The notes below the pieces were generated by a model. That model made no database searches. It saw only the letters and a program-made list of their open reading frames with translations, and was not told the origin of the DNA. The position numbers were made by a program, and so were the translations under genes. Below are positions 15,433 to 23,668 of a stretch of 40,877 nt of DNA, piece by piece. Numbering within the stretch: position 1 is the stretch's first letter; every line of letters starts with the position of its first letter. Origin of the DNA: Candidatus Rokuibacteriota bacterium (GTDB lineage: Bacteria > Methylomirabilota > Methylomirabilia > Rokubacteriales > CSP1-6); assembly GCA_030647435.1 (NCBI GenBank), contig JAUSJX010000078.1, forward strand, positions 1 to 40,877, read 5' to 3'.

Positions 15433-17435
15433 GCGCGGCCTCCTACCTCGATGACGAGGTTGCCGAGCCGGTCGGCGACACAGCGCTGACCCGGGTAGAC
15501 CACGGTGGTGGACCACTCGTCCTCGACCATGGCGGGCCCCGCCACCGCCGGGCCCGGCGGCAGGCTCGTCCGGTCATAGCGCGCCATATCCACCGCTCCC
15601 GTCTCCTTGAAATAGGCGCGGTGCGAGCCCGTCGAGACGGCGGATGTCCCTGCGGGCGGCGGCGGCAGCGGCAGCGGCTCTTCGACGGCGCGGGCCGTGA
15701 CGCGAAGGTTGACGCACTCGACGTTCTCCCCCGTCGCGTAGCCGTAGAGCCGGCGGTGGCACGCCTCGAAGGCGGCCTTGAGCGCGGCGGGCCCGCCGGG
15801 CACCCACCCGACCTCGAGCTCGTAGTTCTGCCCGACGTAGCGGAAGTCCAGGCTCCGCAGCACCAGCATCCGGGCTGGATCGTGGCCTTCGTCGAGGAGT
15901 GGACGCAGGCACTGCGCCTCGAGGGCCCGGAAGCGCTCCTCGACCACCTTGGCGTCCCAGGCATCGAGTCGCCCGCGGTGGGTCTGGACGGTGTCGTAGC
16001 GCAGCGGCGAGACGAGACAGCCGAGCGCCGAGAAGGCGCCCGAGTGAGCGGGCACGATGACGCTCGAGATCCCGGCCTGGAGCGCGAGGGCGCCCGCGTG
16101 GAGCGGGCCGGCGCCACCATAGGCGATCAGCGAGAACTCTCGGAGGTCGTAGCCGCGCTGGACGGACACGAGGCGCAGCGCGCGCAGCATGTTCGCATTG
16201 GCCACCTCGACCACGCCGTGAGCGGCCTCGATCAGCGTGAGCCCGAAGCGCCGGGCGAGCGGCGCGATGACCGATTCGGCACGCGCCGTGTCGAGGCGGA
16301 TGGACCCGCCGTAGACCCGCTCGGGATTGAGGTAGCCCAGGAGGAGATTGGCATCGCTCACCGTGGGCTCCGTCCCGCCCTGCCCATAGCAGGCGGGCCC
16401 AGGCACCGCGCCCGCGCTCCGCGGCCCGACCTTGAGCGCGCCCGTCGCCTCGACTCTGGCGATGGAGCCCCCGCCCGCGCCGATGGACTCGACCGCGATC
16501 ATGGGCAGCCGCGCCGGATAGTCGCCGAGCTTGCGCTGCCCCGCCGTCTCGGGGACTCCATCGGCGATCAGGCAGACATCCGTCGTCGTCCCGCCCATGT
16601 CGAAGGCGAGGGCGCGCGCGAGCCCGAGCGACCGCGCCGTGTGGGCCGCGGCGGCAACGCCACCCGCGGGGCCCGACATCGCCATGCTGAGCGGCCGGGC
16701 CTTGGCCGCCTCGACGGACATCATGCCGCCGGCCGAGTGGAGAAGGTGTAGCGGCTTGCCGCCCGTGCGGCGGGAGAGGTCGTCGAGGTAGCGCGCCGCG
16801 AGCGGCATGACCGAGGCATTGAGCACGGTGGTGCAGCTCCGCTCGTACTCGCGGAACTCGGCATTGATCTCGCTCGAGACGGAGACGTGCGGGAAGTGCG
16901 CCTCGAGAGCCAGCTGGAGCGCCTGCTCGTGGGCCGGCGCGGCGTAGGCGTGGAGCAGGCACACGGCGACGCTCTCGATGCCCTCGCGCTTGAAGTCCTC
17001 CACGATGGAGCCGATCTCTTCGAGGTGGAGCCGCGTCAGCACCGTGCCGTCGGGCGCCACGCGCTCCGTCACCTCGCGGCGCAAGCGGCGCGGCACGAGT
17101 GGCTCCGCCTTAGCGGGCAGGTCCAGGCGGTAGAGGTGGAGCCGGCTCATGCGCCCGATCTCCAGCACGTCGCGGAATCCGCGTGTGGTGATGAAGCCGA
17201 CCGGGGCGCCGCGATGCTCGACGATGGCGTTGGTGACCATGGTGGTGCCGTGCGCCAGCGTGGCCCAGGGCCCCGTCCTGGGCGCGAGCGCCGCGATGCC
17301 ATTGAGCACGCCCTCGGCCGGGCTGGCGGGCGTCGTCGGCACCTTGCACGACTCCATCCGCCCGGCCGGATCCCACGCGACCACATCCGTGAACGTCCCG
17401 CCGACGTCCACGCCTATCCGCACGCCCTCAGCCAT
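15429..17435 (-). CDS. hyuA: Hydantoinase/oxoprolinase family subunit A
   Basis: A 668-residue ATP-dependent subunit of the hydantoinase A/5-oxoprolinase family. The start RIGVDVGGTFTDVVAWD is the acetate-kinase/Hsp70-type phosphate loop, and LAFDMGGTTTDVCLI near residue 278 is the second. PGPACYGQGGTEPTVSDANL follows near 346. With HyuB it would open a hydantoin- or oxoproline-like ring. AAAGG lies about ten bases before the ATG at 17435, and an inverted-repeat element begins 18 bases upstream of the start. Five further genes downstream on the same strand appear to share its transcript. Confidence 0.92.
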   Translation of the reverse strand: MAEGVRIGVDVGGTFTDVVAWDPAGRMESCKVPTTPASPAEGVLNGIAALAPRTGPWATLAHGTTMVTNAIVEHRGAPVGFITTRGFRDVLEIGRMSRLHLYRLDLPAKAEPLVPRRLRREVTERVAPDGTVLTRLHLEEIGSIVEDFKREGIESVAVCLLHAYAAPAHEQALQLALEAHFPHVSVSSEINAEFREYERSCTTVLNASVMPLAARYLDDLSRRTGGKPLHLLHSAGGMMSVEAAKARPLSMAMSGPAGGVAAAAHTARSLGLARALAFDMGGTTTDVCLIADGVPETAGQRKLGDYPARLPMIAVESIGAGGGSIARVEATGALKVGPRSAGAVPGPACYGQGGTEPTVSDANLLLGYLNPERVYGGSIRLDTARAESVIAPLARRFGLTLIEAAHGVVEVANANMLRALRLVSVQRGYDLREFSLIAYGGAGPLHAGALALQAGISSVIVPAHSGAFSALGCLVSPLRYDTVQTHRGRLDAWDAKVVEERFRALEAQCLRPLLDEGHDPARMLVLRSLDFRYVGQNYELEVGWVPGGPAALKAAFEACHRRLYGYATGENVECVNLRVTARAVEEPLPLPPPPAGTSAVSTGSHRAYFKETGAVDMARYDRTSLPPGPAVAGPAMVEDEWSTTVVYPGQRCVADRLGNLVIEVGGRA

Positions 17436-17452
17436 GCTCAGTACCTTTCAGC

Positions 17453-17538
17453 GGGGTCAGGTCTTGAATTGACGCATTACCCGGCTACAGGAGCCGCGGA
17501 CCCCCACGTCCTGATGTCGTATTTCAAGACCTGACCCC
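17453..17538. repeat. Inverted-repeat element with GGGGTCAGGTCTTG ends, copy 1
   Basis: The element is 86 bases long. The left arm GGGGTCAGGTCTTGAATT (17453-17470) and right arm ATTTCAAGACCTGACCCC (17521-17538) pair at 17 of 18 positions. The last 28 bases match the second copy (36785-36879) at all but one position while the centres differ. It fills most of the gap between hyuA and the decarboxylase gene. It resembles a REP- or MITE-type non-autonomous element; no transposase is in the window. Confidence 0.85.
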
Positions 17539-17541
17539 GAT

Positions 17542-18096
17542 TTAGAGAGTGAACCGCGCCCGGATCTCTTCCGGGCGTTCCGAGTAGGGCGGGATCCGCT
17601 CCGCCGGATCGAACGCGATGGGCAGCACCAGCACTGCGGGACCGGCTGACCGGCGGGCGCGGTCGAGGGCCGGCGCGAGCCCGGCGGGCTCGCCCACTGT
17701 CTCCGCGCTCGCGATGCCCGAGGCGCGCGCCAGCGCAGCCCAGTCCACCGGTGCCGCGGGCAGGGCCTGCCCGCCCGACGACTCGTAGTGGCCGTTGACC
17801 CAGAGCACGATGGTCAGGTTGGCGGGCCGCGCGGCCGCCGCGGTTGCGAGCACGTTAGGGCTCATCAGGAGCGAGCCGTCGCCCTCGAGCGCGATCACGT
17901 GGCGCTCGGGACGCGAGAGCGCGATGCCGAGCGCGAGCGGCACGGCCGCGCCCATGGAGTCGCAGAGCGCGAAGACGGGCACCGTCACGTTCATGTGCGG
18001 CAGCCACCGCGCGTTCGCGCCCAGGCAGGACACCACCACGTCCTCCCGGGCGAGGGCGGCCACGAGCGCGTCGAGATAGGGTTTCCGGCCGGTCAT
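17542..18096 (-). CDS. ThDP-dependent decarboxylase, beta subunit (sulfopyruvate/phosphonopyruvate decarboxylase type)
   Basis: The C-terminal, thiamine-diphosphate-binding half of a split 2-oxoacid decarboxylase, 184 residues. The cofactor and Mg2+ motif starts at GDG (residues 72-74) and ends at N101-G-H (WVNGHYE), preceded by CDSMGAAVPLALGIAL. The length and the split form match ComE of sulfopyruvate decarboxylase. Larger enzymes such as acetolactate synthase are excluded by size. The ATG overlaps the TGA of the alpha-subunit gene (ATGA). It is the last gene of the PotABCD-like transporter operon, so the imported compound, or a 2-oxoacid made from it, is the likely substrate. Whether that is sulfo-, phosphono- or plain pyruvate cannot be read. 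Confidence 0.88.
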   Translation of the reverse strand: MTGRKPYLDALVAALAREDVVVSCLGANARWLPHMNVTVPVFALCDSMGAAVPLALGIALSRPERHVIALEGDGSLLMSPNVLATAAAARPANLTIVLWVNGHYESSGGQALPAAPVDWAALARASGIASAETVGEPAGLAPALDRARRSAGPAVLVLPIAFDPAERIPPYSERPEEIRARFTL

Positions 18097-18587
18097 GCCA
18101 GGTCCTCGCCGCTGATGAGCAACACGAAGGGCCCGCGAGACTCCGCAGCGAACTCGACCCCGCGCCTCACCTGTTCCGCGAGGTCTCCGGCGCGATCCGC
18201 CATGGTGTGCGGCAGCCGCCACGCCCCGAGCGTCGCCGCGGTCACCCGCCCCTTCGGGGCGTGGTAGTAGACGGGATCGCGGACATCGCCGCGGAGGGAC
18301 ACGATGAAGAAACACGGGATCCGGTAGAGCTCCACGAGGCCGGCCAGGACACCGCCGCAGTTGAGAAGCCCGGCGTTCTGGATGAGCACGGCGCCGCGGC
18401 CACCTACGAGGTTAGCCCCGCACGCCACGGCCACCGCCTCTTCCTCCCGCGCCACGTCCACCGCACGGATCGTCTTCGACACCCGCACGGCGGTCATGAG
18501 CCTGCCGATCCACGTGTCCGGCACCGATGCGGCCAGCGTCACGCCGGCGGCCTCGAGCCCGGCGCGGATGCGGTCCGCCCCGCTCAC
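18093..18587 (-). CDS. ThDP-dependent decarboxylase, alpha subunit (sulfopyruvate/phosphonopyruvate decarboxylase type)
   Basis: The N-terminal (pyrimidine-binding) half of the split decarboxylase, 164 residues. AREEEAVAVACGANLVG (residues 47-63) holds the conserved Glu that activates thiamine diphosphate, and IQNAGLLNCGG (from residue 69) corresponds to the QNSGLGN motif of ComD and phosphonopyruvate decarboxylase. It pairs with the beta subunit encoded next. The start is a GTG inside GTGA, overlapping the stop of the transporter ATPase gene. That coupling ties the enzyme to transport. Confidence 0.87.
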   Translation of the reverse strand: MSGADRIRAGLEAAGVTLAASVPDTWIGRLMTAVRVSKTIRAVDVAREEEAVAVACGANLVGGRGAVLIQNAGLLNCGGVLAGLVELYRIPCFFIVSLRGDVRDPVYYHAPKGRVTAATLGAWRLPHTMADRAGDLAEQVRRGVEFAAESRGPFVLLISGEDLA

Positions 18588-19639
18588 GCGAGCACCATGA
18601 ACGCATCGGGCGGCAGCTGCAGATGCACGATCTGCCCTGGAGCGAGCCGCATCGGGGCGGGCTCGGTCACGAACACGAGAACGCGCTGGCCGTCGCCGAG
18701 CCGCGCCGTCACCTCGGTCAGGGAGCCCTGATAGACGAGCCCCTCGATCCGCGCCTCGGCCGTGCCCTCCCCGGGCCCGCCCGCCAGCCGCACGCGCTCG
18801 GGCCGGATGGCAAGCTCGACCTCTTCGCCCGCCCGGAGCGCCTCGCCGGCCGCCACGCGGATGGTCAGGCCGGGAGCGAGCGCCACCAGGTCCCGCGCGA
18901 CGGCGCGGCCGCGCAGGACCGTGGAGGCGCCGATGAAGTCGGCGACGAAGCGGTTCGCCGGCCGCTCGTAGATCTCGCGCGGCGCGCCGAGCTGCTCGAT
19001 CCGCCCGCGGCTCATGACGGCGATGCGGTCCGAGAGCCCGAGGGCCTCGGCCTGGTCGTGGGTGACGAAGACCGTGGTGATCCCGACCGAGCGCTGGATG
19101 GCCCTGAGCTCGTCGCGCATCCCCTCGCGCAGCTTCTTGTCCAGCGCCGCGAGCGGCTCGTCGAGGAGCACCACCCGCGGGCGGTACACGAGGGCCCGGG
19201 CGAGAGCCACGCGCTGCTGCATCCCGCCCGAGAGCTCGGCGGGCCGCTGCCGCCCGAGCCTGTCCAGGCGGACCAGCTCGAGGGCATCGTTCACACGGCG
19301 CCCGATCTCGGCCGCGGGCACGCGCCGCTCGCGGAGGCCGAACGCCACGTTCTCGAACACGGACAGGTGCGGGAAGAGAGCGTAGGACTGGAAGACGACG
19401 CCGAGGCCACGGAGGTGAGCCGGCCGGCCCGTCACGTCCTCGCCATCGATGAGGATCCGCCCCGCGGTCGGCTCGACGAAACCCGCGATCAGGCTGAGCG
19501 TCGTGGTCTTGCCGCAGCCCGAAGGCCCGAGCAAGGCGAGGAACTCGCCCTCGAAGATCGCGAGGTCCAGCGCGTCCACGGCGCGGACGCCGCCGTAATC
19601 CTTGGTGCAGCCCTGGAGCTCGACGACGGGCCGGGCCAT
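18584..19639 (-). CDS. ABC transporter ATP-binding protein (PotA/PhnT/FbpC-like)
   Basis: ATPase of 351 residues for the importer encoded upstream. It has Walker A GPSGCGKTTT near residue 36, Q-loop FQSYALFPH, signature LSGGMQQRVALARAL, Walker B VVLLDEPLAALD and FVTHDQAEALGLSDR. The last third is a TOBE-type regulatory region (ELAIRPERVRLAGG onward). The start ATG at 19639 follows the second permease by five bases. The family takes up polyamines, ferric iron, or 2-aminoethylphosphonate; a decarboxylase in the same operon favours an organic acid or organophosphonate-like substrate (inference). Confidence 0.93.
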   Translation of the reverse strand: MARPVVELQGCTKDYGGVRAVDALDLAIFEGEFLALLGPSGCGKTTTLSLIAGFVEPTAGRILIDGEDVTGRPAHLRGLGVVFQSYALFPHLSVFENVAFGLRERRVPAAEIGRRVNDALELVRLDRLGRQRPAELSGGMQQRVALARALVYRPRVVLLDEPLAALDKKLREGMRDELRAIQRSVGITTVFVTHDQAEALGLSDRIAVMSRGRIEQLGAPREIYERPANRFVADFIGASTVLRGRAVARDLVALAPGLTIRVAAGEALRAGEEVELAIRPERVRLAGGPGEGTAEARIEGLVYQGSLTEVTARLGDGQRVLVFVTEPAPMRLAPGQIVHLQLPPDAFMVLA

Positions 19640-19644
19640 GCCCG

Positions 19645-20421
19645 TCAGTGCTGGAGGAACACTCGCCCGAGCCCCAGGTAGCGATCGGCAACCCAGACCG
19701 CGAGGAAGGTGGCGAGGATGAAGAGGGACGAGAGGGCCGCGATCGTCGGATCGGTGTAGTTGACGACGTAGGTGAACATCGCGACGGGCAGGATCTCCGT
19801 GACCCGGTTCGAGATGAACAGCGACACGACGAATTCGTTCACCGAGACGACGACGGCGAAGAGCGCACCGGCGAAGAGGCCGGGGCGGAGCAGCGGCAGG
19901 GTGACGCGGCGGAAGACCCGCCAGGGCGTCGCGCCCAGGCTCGCCGCCGCGCGCTCGAGGGCGGGGTCGAGGTTGCGTACGCTGACCCACACCGAGCGCA
20001 CCACGAAGGGCAGCACGAGGGCGACATGGGCGGCGATCAGGACGCTCCGGCTCCGGAGCAGCCCGAGCGAGGCGGCGAGGATGAGGAAGCCGAGCCCCGC
20101 CGCCACCCCGGGCACGACCAGTGGCGAGAGCAGCGCCGCCGCCCAGAGGTTCCGCCCGCGCAGCCGCGCCCGCTCAAGCGCCAGCGCCGCCAGCGTTCCG
20201 ATCGGCAGCGCGAGCGCCACCGCCCAGGCTGTGACGAGCACGGTGTTGAGCGCGGCACGCTGAAACTGCGGGTACGTCAGGACGTTCACGTACCACCGGA
20301 GCGAGAAGCCGGCGGGCGGGAAGGACAGGATGGCGGTCGGGTTGAACGACACCGCAATCACGACCGCCGTGGGCAGGGTCAGGAAGGCGGCGAGAGCCAG
20401 GACGACCAGGCGCAGGCTCAC
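19645..20421 (-). CDS. ABC transporter permease (PotC/PhnV-like)
   Basis: A 258-residue membrane permease from a GTG that overlaps the stop of the previous permease gene (GTGA). It has about six hydrophobic helices beginning LVVLALAAFLTLPTAVVIAV. The coupling loop ERAAASLGATPWRVFRRVTLP is near residue 165, and NEFVVSLFISNRVTEILP follows as in PotC-type proteins. It forms the channel with the PotB-like protein. Confidence 0.92.
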   Translation of the reverse strand: MSLRLVVLALAAFLTLPTAVVIAVSFNPTAILSFPPAGFSLRWYVNVLTYPQFQRAALNTVLVTAWAVALALPIGTLAALALERARLRGRNLWAAALLSPLVVPGVAAGLGFLILAASLGLLRSRSVLIAAHVALVLPFVVRSVWVSVRNLDPALERAAASLGATPWRVFRRVTLPLLRPGLFAGALFAVVVSVNEFVVSLFISNRVTEILPVAMFTYVVNYTDPTIAALSSLFILATFLAVWVADRYLGLGRVFLQH

Positions 20422-21206
20422 GCCGCGCGCCCCGCCGTCAGCCGGCCCAGCCCGACCAGCAGCGCCAGCGTCAGCGCCAGCGAGAGCATGGCGAACGCCG
20501 CGGCGCCGGGCCAGTTGAAGGAGTCGAGCCCGAGGTCTTTCACGACGTTGGCGATCATCTTGACCTTGCCGCCGCCCAAGAGCTCGGGCGTGGCGAAAGC
20601 GCTGAGCGTCCACGCGAAAACGATGAGCCCGCCGGAGACGATGCCGGGCATGGACAGCGGCAGCGTCACCCGCCAGAAGACGCGCGCGGGGCCCGCCCCC
20701 AGGCTTGCCGCCGCGCGCTCGTACGCCGGGTCGATGTGGCTCAACGCGGCGGCCAGGACGAGGATCATGGACGGCATGGAGAAGTGGACGAGGCCGACGA
20801 GGACACCGCGCTCGGTGAAGAGCATCGGCACCGGCCAGGTGACGACGGCATTGCCGAGCACGAGCACCCAGGCGTACGTCCGCACGATGGCGCCCGTGAA
20901 GAATGGGGCGAGCGTGAGGATGAGCAGCGCCGAGCGAGCCCGGCGCGACGGCGTCCGCGCCAGCGCGTAAGCGACCGGGTAGGACAGCACGAGGGTCAGG
21001 AGCGTCGTCGCCGCGCTCAGGAGCACCGTGTCCCACACGGTGTCCAGGTACTGCGGGGCCAGCACGCTCCGGAAGTTGGCGAGCGTGAGCCCGCCGGGCC
21101 GGAGCGACCCCGGGATGAACTCGAGGAAGCTCCACCGGAACAGCGCCCCGAGCGCCGCCGCGAACACGGCGAGCACGACGACGGCCGGCGCGAGCAGGAG
21201 CTTCAC
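20418..21206 (-). CDS. ABC transporter permease (PotB/PhnU-like)
   Basis: A 262-residue membrane permease. The first helix, LLLAPAVVVLAVFAAALGAL, starts almost at residue 3, so the cytoplasmic N-terminus is very short. The coupling loop AYERAAASLGAGPARVFWRV and TLPLSMPGIVSGGLIVFAWT are typical of the PotB group. The GTG start overlaps the TGA of the binding-protein gene (GTGA). It works with the PotC-like partner and the TOBE-containing ATPase of this operon. Confidence 0.92.
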   Translation of the reverse strand: MKLLLAPAVVVLAVFAAALGALFRWSFLEFIPGSLRPGGLTLANFRSVLAPQYLDTVWDTVLLSAATTLLTLVLSYPVAYALARTPSRRARSALLILTLAPFFTGAIVRTYAWVLVLGNAVVTWPVPMLFTERGVLVGLVHFSMPSMILVLAAALSHIDPAYERAAASLGAGPARVFWRVTLPLSMPGIVSGGLIVFAWTLSAFATPELLGGGKVKMIANVVKDLGLDSFNWPGAAAFAMLSLALTLALLVGLGRLTAGRAA

Positions 21207-22240
21207 TTCTTGACGATGTTCGCCGTGAACCACTCGCGCCAGGCCGGCAGGTTCTTGGCCCGCACCTCGTCGTTCATGATGTAGCCGCGCTCCTTCCACT
21301 GGGCCGGCGTGACGAAGATGCCGGGCTGCCCGGCGAGGCTCGGGGACACGGAGGCGCCCGTGTTGACGGGACCGGCCCTGAGCGCCTTGACGAGTTCCGA
21401 CTGGATCTCCTTGGAGAGGGTGAAGTTGATGAACTGGAGCGCGGCATCCGCCTTCTTCGTGCCGGCCATCACGGCCATGGTGTCGATGCCGACGATGCCG
21501 GGGTAGTCCCTCGGCTGGACGATCTTGACGGCGATGCCCTGCTCCTGGAGGTGGTAAGCGTTGACCGAGAGCATGACCTGCACGGGCGCCTGGCCGGTCT
21601 TCATCAGGTCCTGGCTCTGGGCGTCCGTCGAGTAGAAGGCGGCGATGCTCGGCTTGAGCTGCTTGAGCTTCTCCTCGCCCTTCTGCCAGGTCACCTCGTT
21701 GCCGCCTTCCATCAGCGCGGCGATCGTGATGATGTGCGAGGGGTCGAAGTCCGGCATCGCGATCTTGCCCTTGAGCGCCGGGTTCCAGAGATCCGACCAC
21801 TTCGTGATCTCTTCCTTCACGAGGTCGGGGCGGTAGACGACGGTGTAGACGTACGCCCAGGAACCCAGGTGGTACTCGCTCCGGAAGGCCTCGCGGGCGA
21901 TCTCCTTCGAGTTGGGGATCTTCGCCATGTCGAGCTTCTCGTAGAGCCCGTCGGAGATGTAGAGCCGCGCGACATGGGTGGTGGTGAAGTTCAGGTCCAC
22001 CAGCGGGCTGCCCTTGGCGACGCGGGCCTTGGCCAGGCGGTCGATGGTCCCGCCGACTTCGAACTCGACGGGGATGCCGGTCTTGGCGGTGAAGGGCTTG
22101 GCCACGACCTTCTCGACGGTGTCCTTCCAGTTGCCGCCCCAGATGCTCACCACGAGCGCATTCTGCGCCGAGGCCGCGGAGACCAGCAGCGGGACGGTGA
22201 GGAGCGCTACGAGGGTGCCGGTGAGGACGCGTGCGCGCAT
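21203..22240 (-). CDS. PotD/PhnS-like ABC transporter substrate-binding protein
   Basis: A 345-residue periplasmic binding protein with a Sec-type signal peptide ending around ASAQ (residue 25). The mature protein begins NALVVSIWGGNWKDTVEKVV and has AKPFTAKTGIPVEFE and SWAYVYTVVYRPDLV, as in spermidine/putrescine- and iron-type binding proteins. The polyamine-binding acidic residues of PotD are not obvious, so the substrate is open. CCAGGAGG lies about seven bases before the ATG. The 73-base gap upstream contains TTGACG but no convincing -10, so the operon may be read through from the second molybdenum-hydroxylase cluster. Confidence 0.92.
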   Translation of the reverse strand: MRARVLTGTLVALLTVPLLVSAASAQNALVVSIWGGNWKDTVEKVVAKPFTAKTGIPVEFEVGGTIDRLAKARVAKGSPLVDLNFTTTHVARLYISDGLYEKLDMAKIPNSKEIAREAFRSEYHLGSWAYVYTVVYRPDLVKEEITKWSDLWNPALKGKIAMPDFDPSHIITIAALMEGGNEVTWQKGEEKLKQLKPSIAAFYSTDAQSQDLMKTGQAPVQVMLSVNAYHLQEQGIAVKIVQPRDYPGIVGIDTMAVMAGTKKADAALQFINFTLSKEIQSELVKALRAGPVNTGASVSPSLAGQPGIFVTPAQWKERGYIMNDEVRAKNLPAWREWFTANIVKK

Positions 22241-22313
22241 GTCATTGCCTCCTGGTGAGAGCTCTGGGCCCGGGGCCCGGGAACCGCAGTCTGCCCGACC
22301 TCATCCCTGTCCG

Positions 22314-22802
22314 TCAAGGCCGCGGCCCGGCGCCGGCGAGGGCGCGCGCGGCTTCGGCGATGGCCTCGACGATGAAGTGATACCCGGTGCAGCGGCAGAG
22401 GTGGCCCGCCAGCATCTCCCTGATCTCACCGTCCGTCGGCGCGGGATGCTCCTTCAGGAACGCGCAGGCGCTCATGATGATGCCCGGCGTGCAGTAGCCG
22501 CACTGGAGCCCGTGCTTGGCCGCGAAGGCCTCCTGGATGGGATGAAGCGCTTCGCCGGGCGGCGCGACTCCCTCGATGGTCGTCACCTCGTGGCCGTCGG
22601 CCTGCGCCGCCAGCATGAGGCAGGCGCGCACGGGTAGGCCGTCAAAGAGCACGGTGCAGGCGCCGCAGACGCCGGGCTCACAGCCGACGTGAGTGCCAGT
22701 CAGGTCGAGATTTTCACGTAAGAGGTCGGCAAGGGTCGAGCGCACGTCCACGGCTTGCTCGCAGTCCGTGCCGTTCACCTTCACGCGGACGGCCCGCTTC
22801 AT
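22314..22802 (-). CDS. Molybdenum hydroxylase 2Fe-2S subunit (CoxS-like), cluster 2
   Basis: A 162-residue electron-transfer subunit with both [2Fe-2S] sites complete: C41, C46, C49 and C61 ([10 protein letters not shown]), then C101, C104, C136 and C138 (CGYC and CRC). It is only moderately similar to the cluster 1 protein, so the two sets are separate enzymes and not a recent duplication. The ATG overlaps the TGA of the FAD-subunit gene. The gene order large-FAD-2Fe-2S differs from cluster 1. Confidence 0.94.
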   Translation of the reverse strand: MKRAVRVKVNGTDCEQAVDVRSTLADLLRENLDLTGTHVGCEPGVCGACTVLFDGLPVRACLMLAAQADGHEVTTIEGVAPPGEALHPIQEAFAAKHGLQCGYCTPGIIMSACAFLKEHPAPTDGEIREMLAGHLCRCTGYHFIVEAIAEAARALAGAGPRP

Positions 22803-23668
22803 CGCGACTTCCCACAGCGCGAAAGCGCCGCCACGAGCACGCGCTCGGCGAGAGTGGCGGCGACCTTCTTCCGGTAGTCCGCTGAGGCATGCAGGTCGCC
22901 GTCAGGCGAGAGCGCCGCCGCGGCGGCTTTCGCGGCCTCGACGACGCGGGCGGGCGTCGGCTCCCGGCCCATGAGGGCGGCCTCTCCCGGCGCGCCCCTG
23001 ACCGGTGTCCCGCCCACGCCGAAGAATCCCAGCCGCGCGTGCGACACGGCCCCGGCGCTATCCAGGGCCAGCACCGCCGCGCAGCCGACCAGCGCGAAGT
23101 CGCCGTGCCGCCGCGCCACCTCGGCAAAGCCCCAGCCGGCGCCCTCGGGAGGCAGCTGGAAGCGCGCGGAAGTCGCCAGCTCGTCGGATTCGAGCGAGGT
23201 GGTCAGCGGGGCCAAGTAGAGCTTGTCGGCCGGGATCACGCGCTCGCCGCCCTTGCGGCGCACGAGGACGGAGCCGTCGAGGCAGAGGAGCAACGCGGGG
23301 AGTTCGGAAGCGGGGTCAGCGTGGACGAGGCTCCCCACGACGGTGCCGCGGTTCCTGATGGGCGCGTGAGCGACCCAGCCGAGCGCCTCCGAGAGGAGCG
23401 GCGAGCCCGTCCGCGCCCAGCGCTCGAGATCGCGCTGGCGGGCAAGCGCGCCGACGGTCAGGACTCCTCCAGACTCGGCGAGGCCTTCGAGGTCGTCGCA
23501 GCGGTTGATGTCCACGAGCGCCGACGGGCGGGCCAGGCGCAGGGCAAGCATGGGCATGAGGCTCTGGCCGCCGGCCAGGATCTTGGCTTCGTCACCGTAG
23601 CGCCTGAGCGCCTCGACGGCGTCGGCCGCGCTCGACGCGGCAACGTACTCGAAGGCCGGGGGCTTCAT
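22799..23668 (-). CDS. Molybdenum hydroxylase FAD-binding subunit (CoxM-like), cluster 2
   Basis: A 289-residue FAD subunit. The first FAD loop is ILAGGQSLMPMLALRLARP near residue 30, and the second is NRGTVVGSLVHADPASELP near residue 106. The start KPPAFEYVAASSAADAVEAL is typical. The ATG overlaps the TGA of the large-subunit gene and its own stop overlaps the 2Fe-2S start, so the three subunits are translationally coupled. Confidence 0.93.
   Translation of the reverse strand: MKPPAFEYVAASSAADAVEALRRYGDEAKILAGGQSLMPMLALRLARPSALVDINRCDDLEGLAESGGVLTVGALARQRDLERWARTGSPLLSEALGWVAHAPIRNRGTVVGSLVHADPASELPALLLCLDGSVLVRRKGGERVIPADKLYLAPLTTSLESDELATSARFQLPPEGAGWGFAEVARRHGDFALVGCAAVLALDSAGAVSHARLGFFGVGGTPVRGAPGEAALMGREPTPARVVEAAKAAAAALSPDGDLHASADYRKKVAATLAERVLVAALSRCGKSR

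Noticed and set aside
17453-17538. Terminator of hyuA or of the decarboxylase operon
   Set aside because: The arms are 50 bases apart with no T-tract, and an almost identical element occurs at 36785. A dispersed element explains it better.
17542-18587. Acetolactate synthase or pyruvate oxidase fragments
   Set aside because: Both halves are complete, short and overlapping, as in split ComDE-type decarboxylases. No central FAD/nucleotide domain is missing in a way that suggests breakage.
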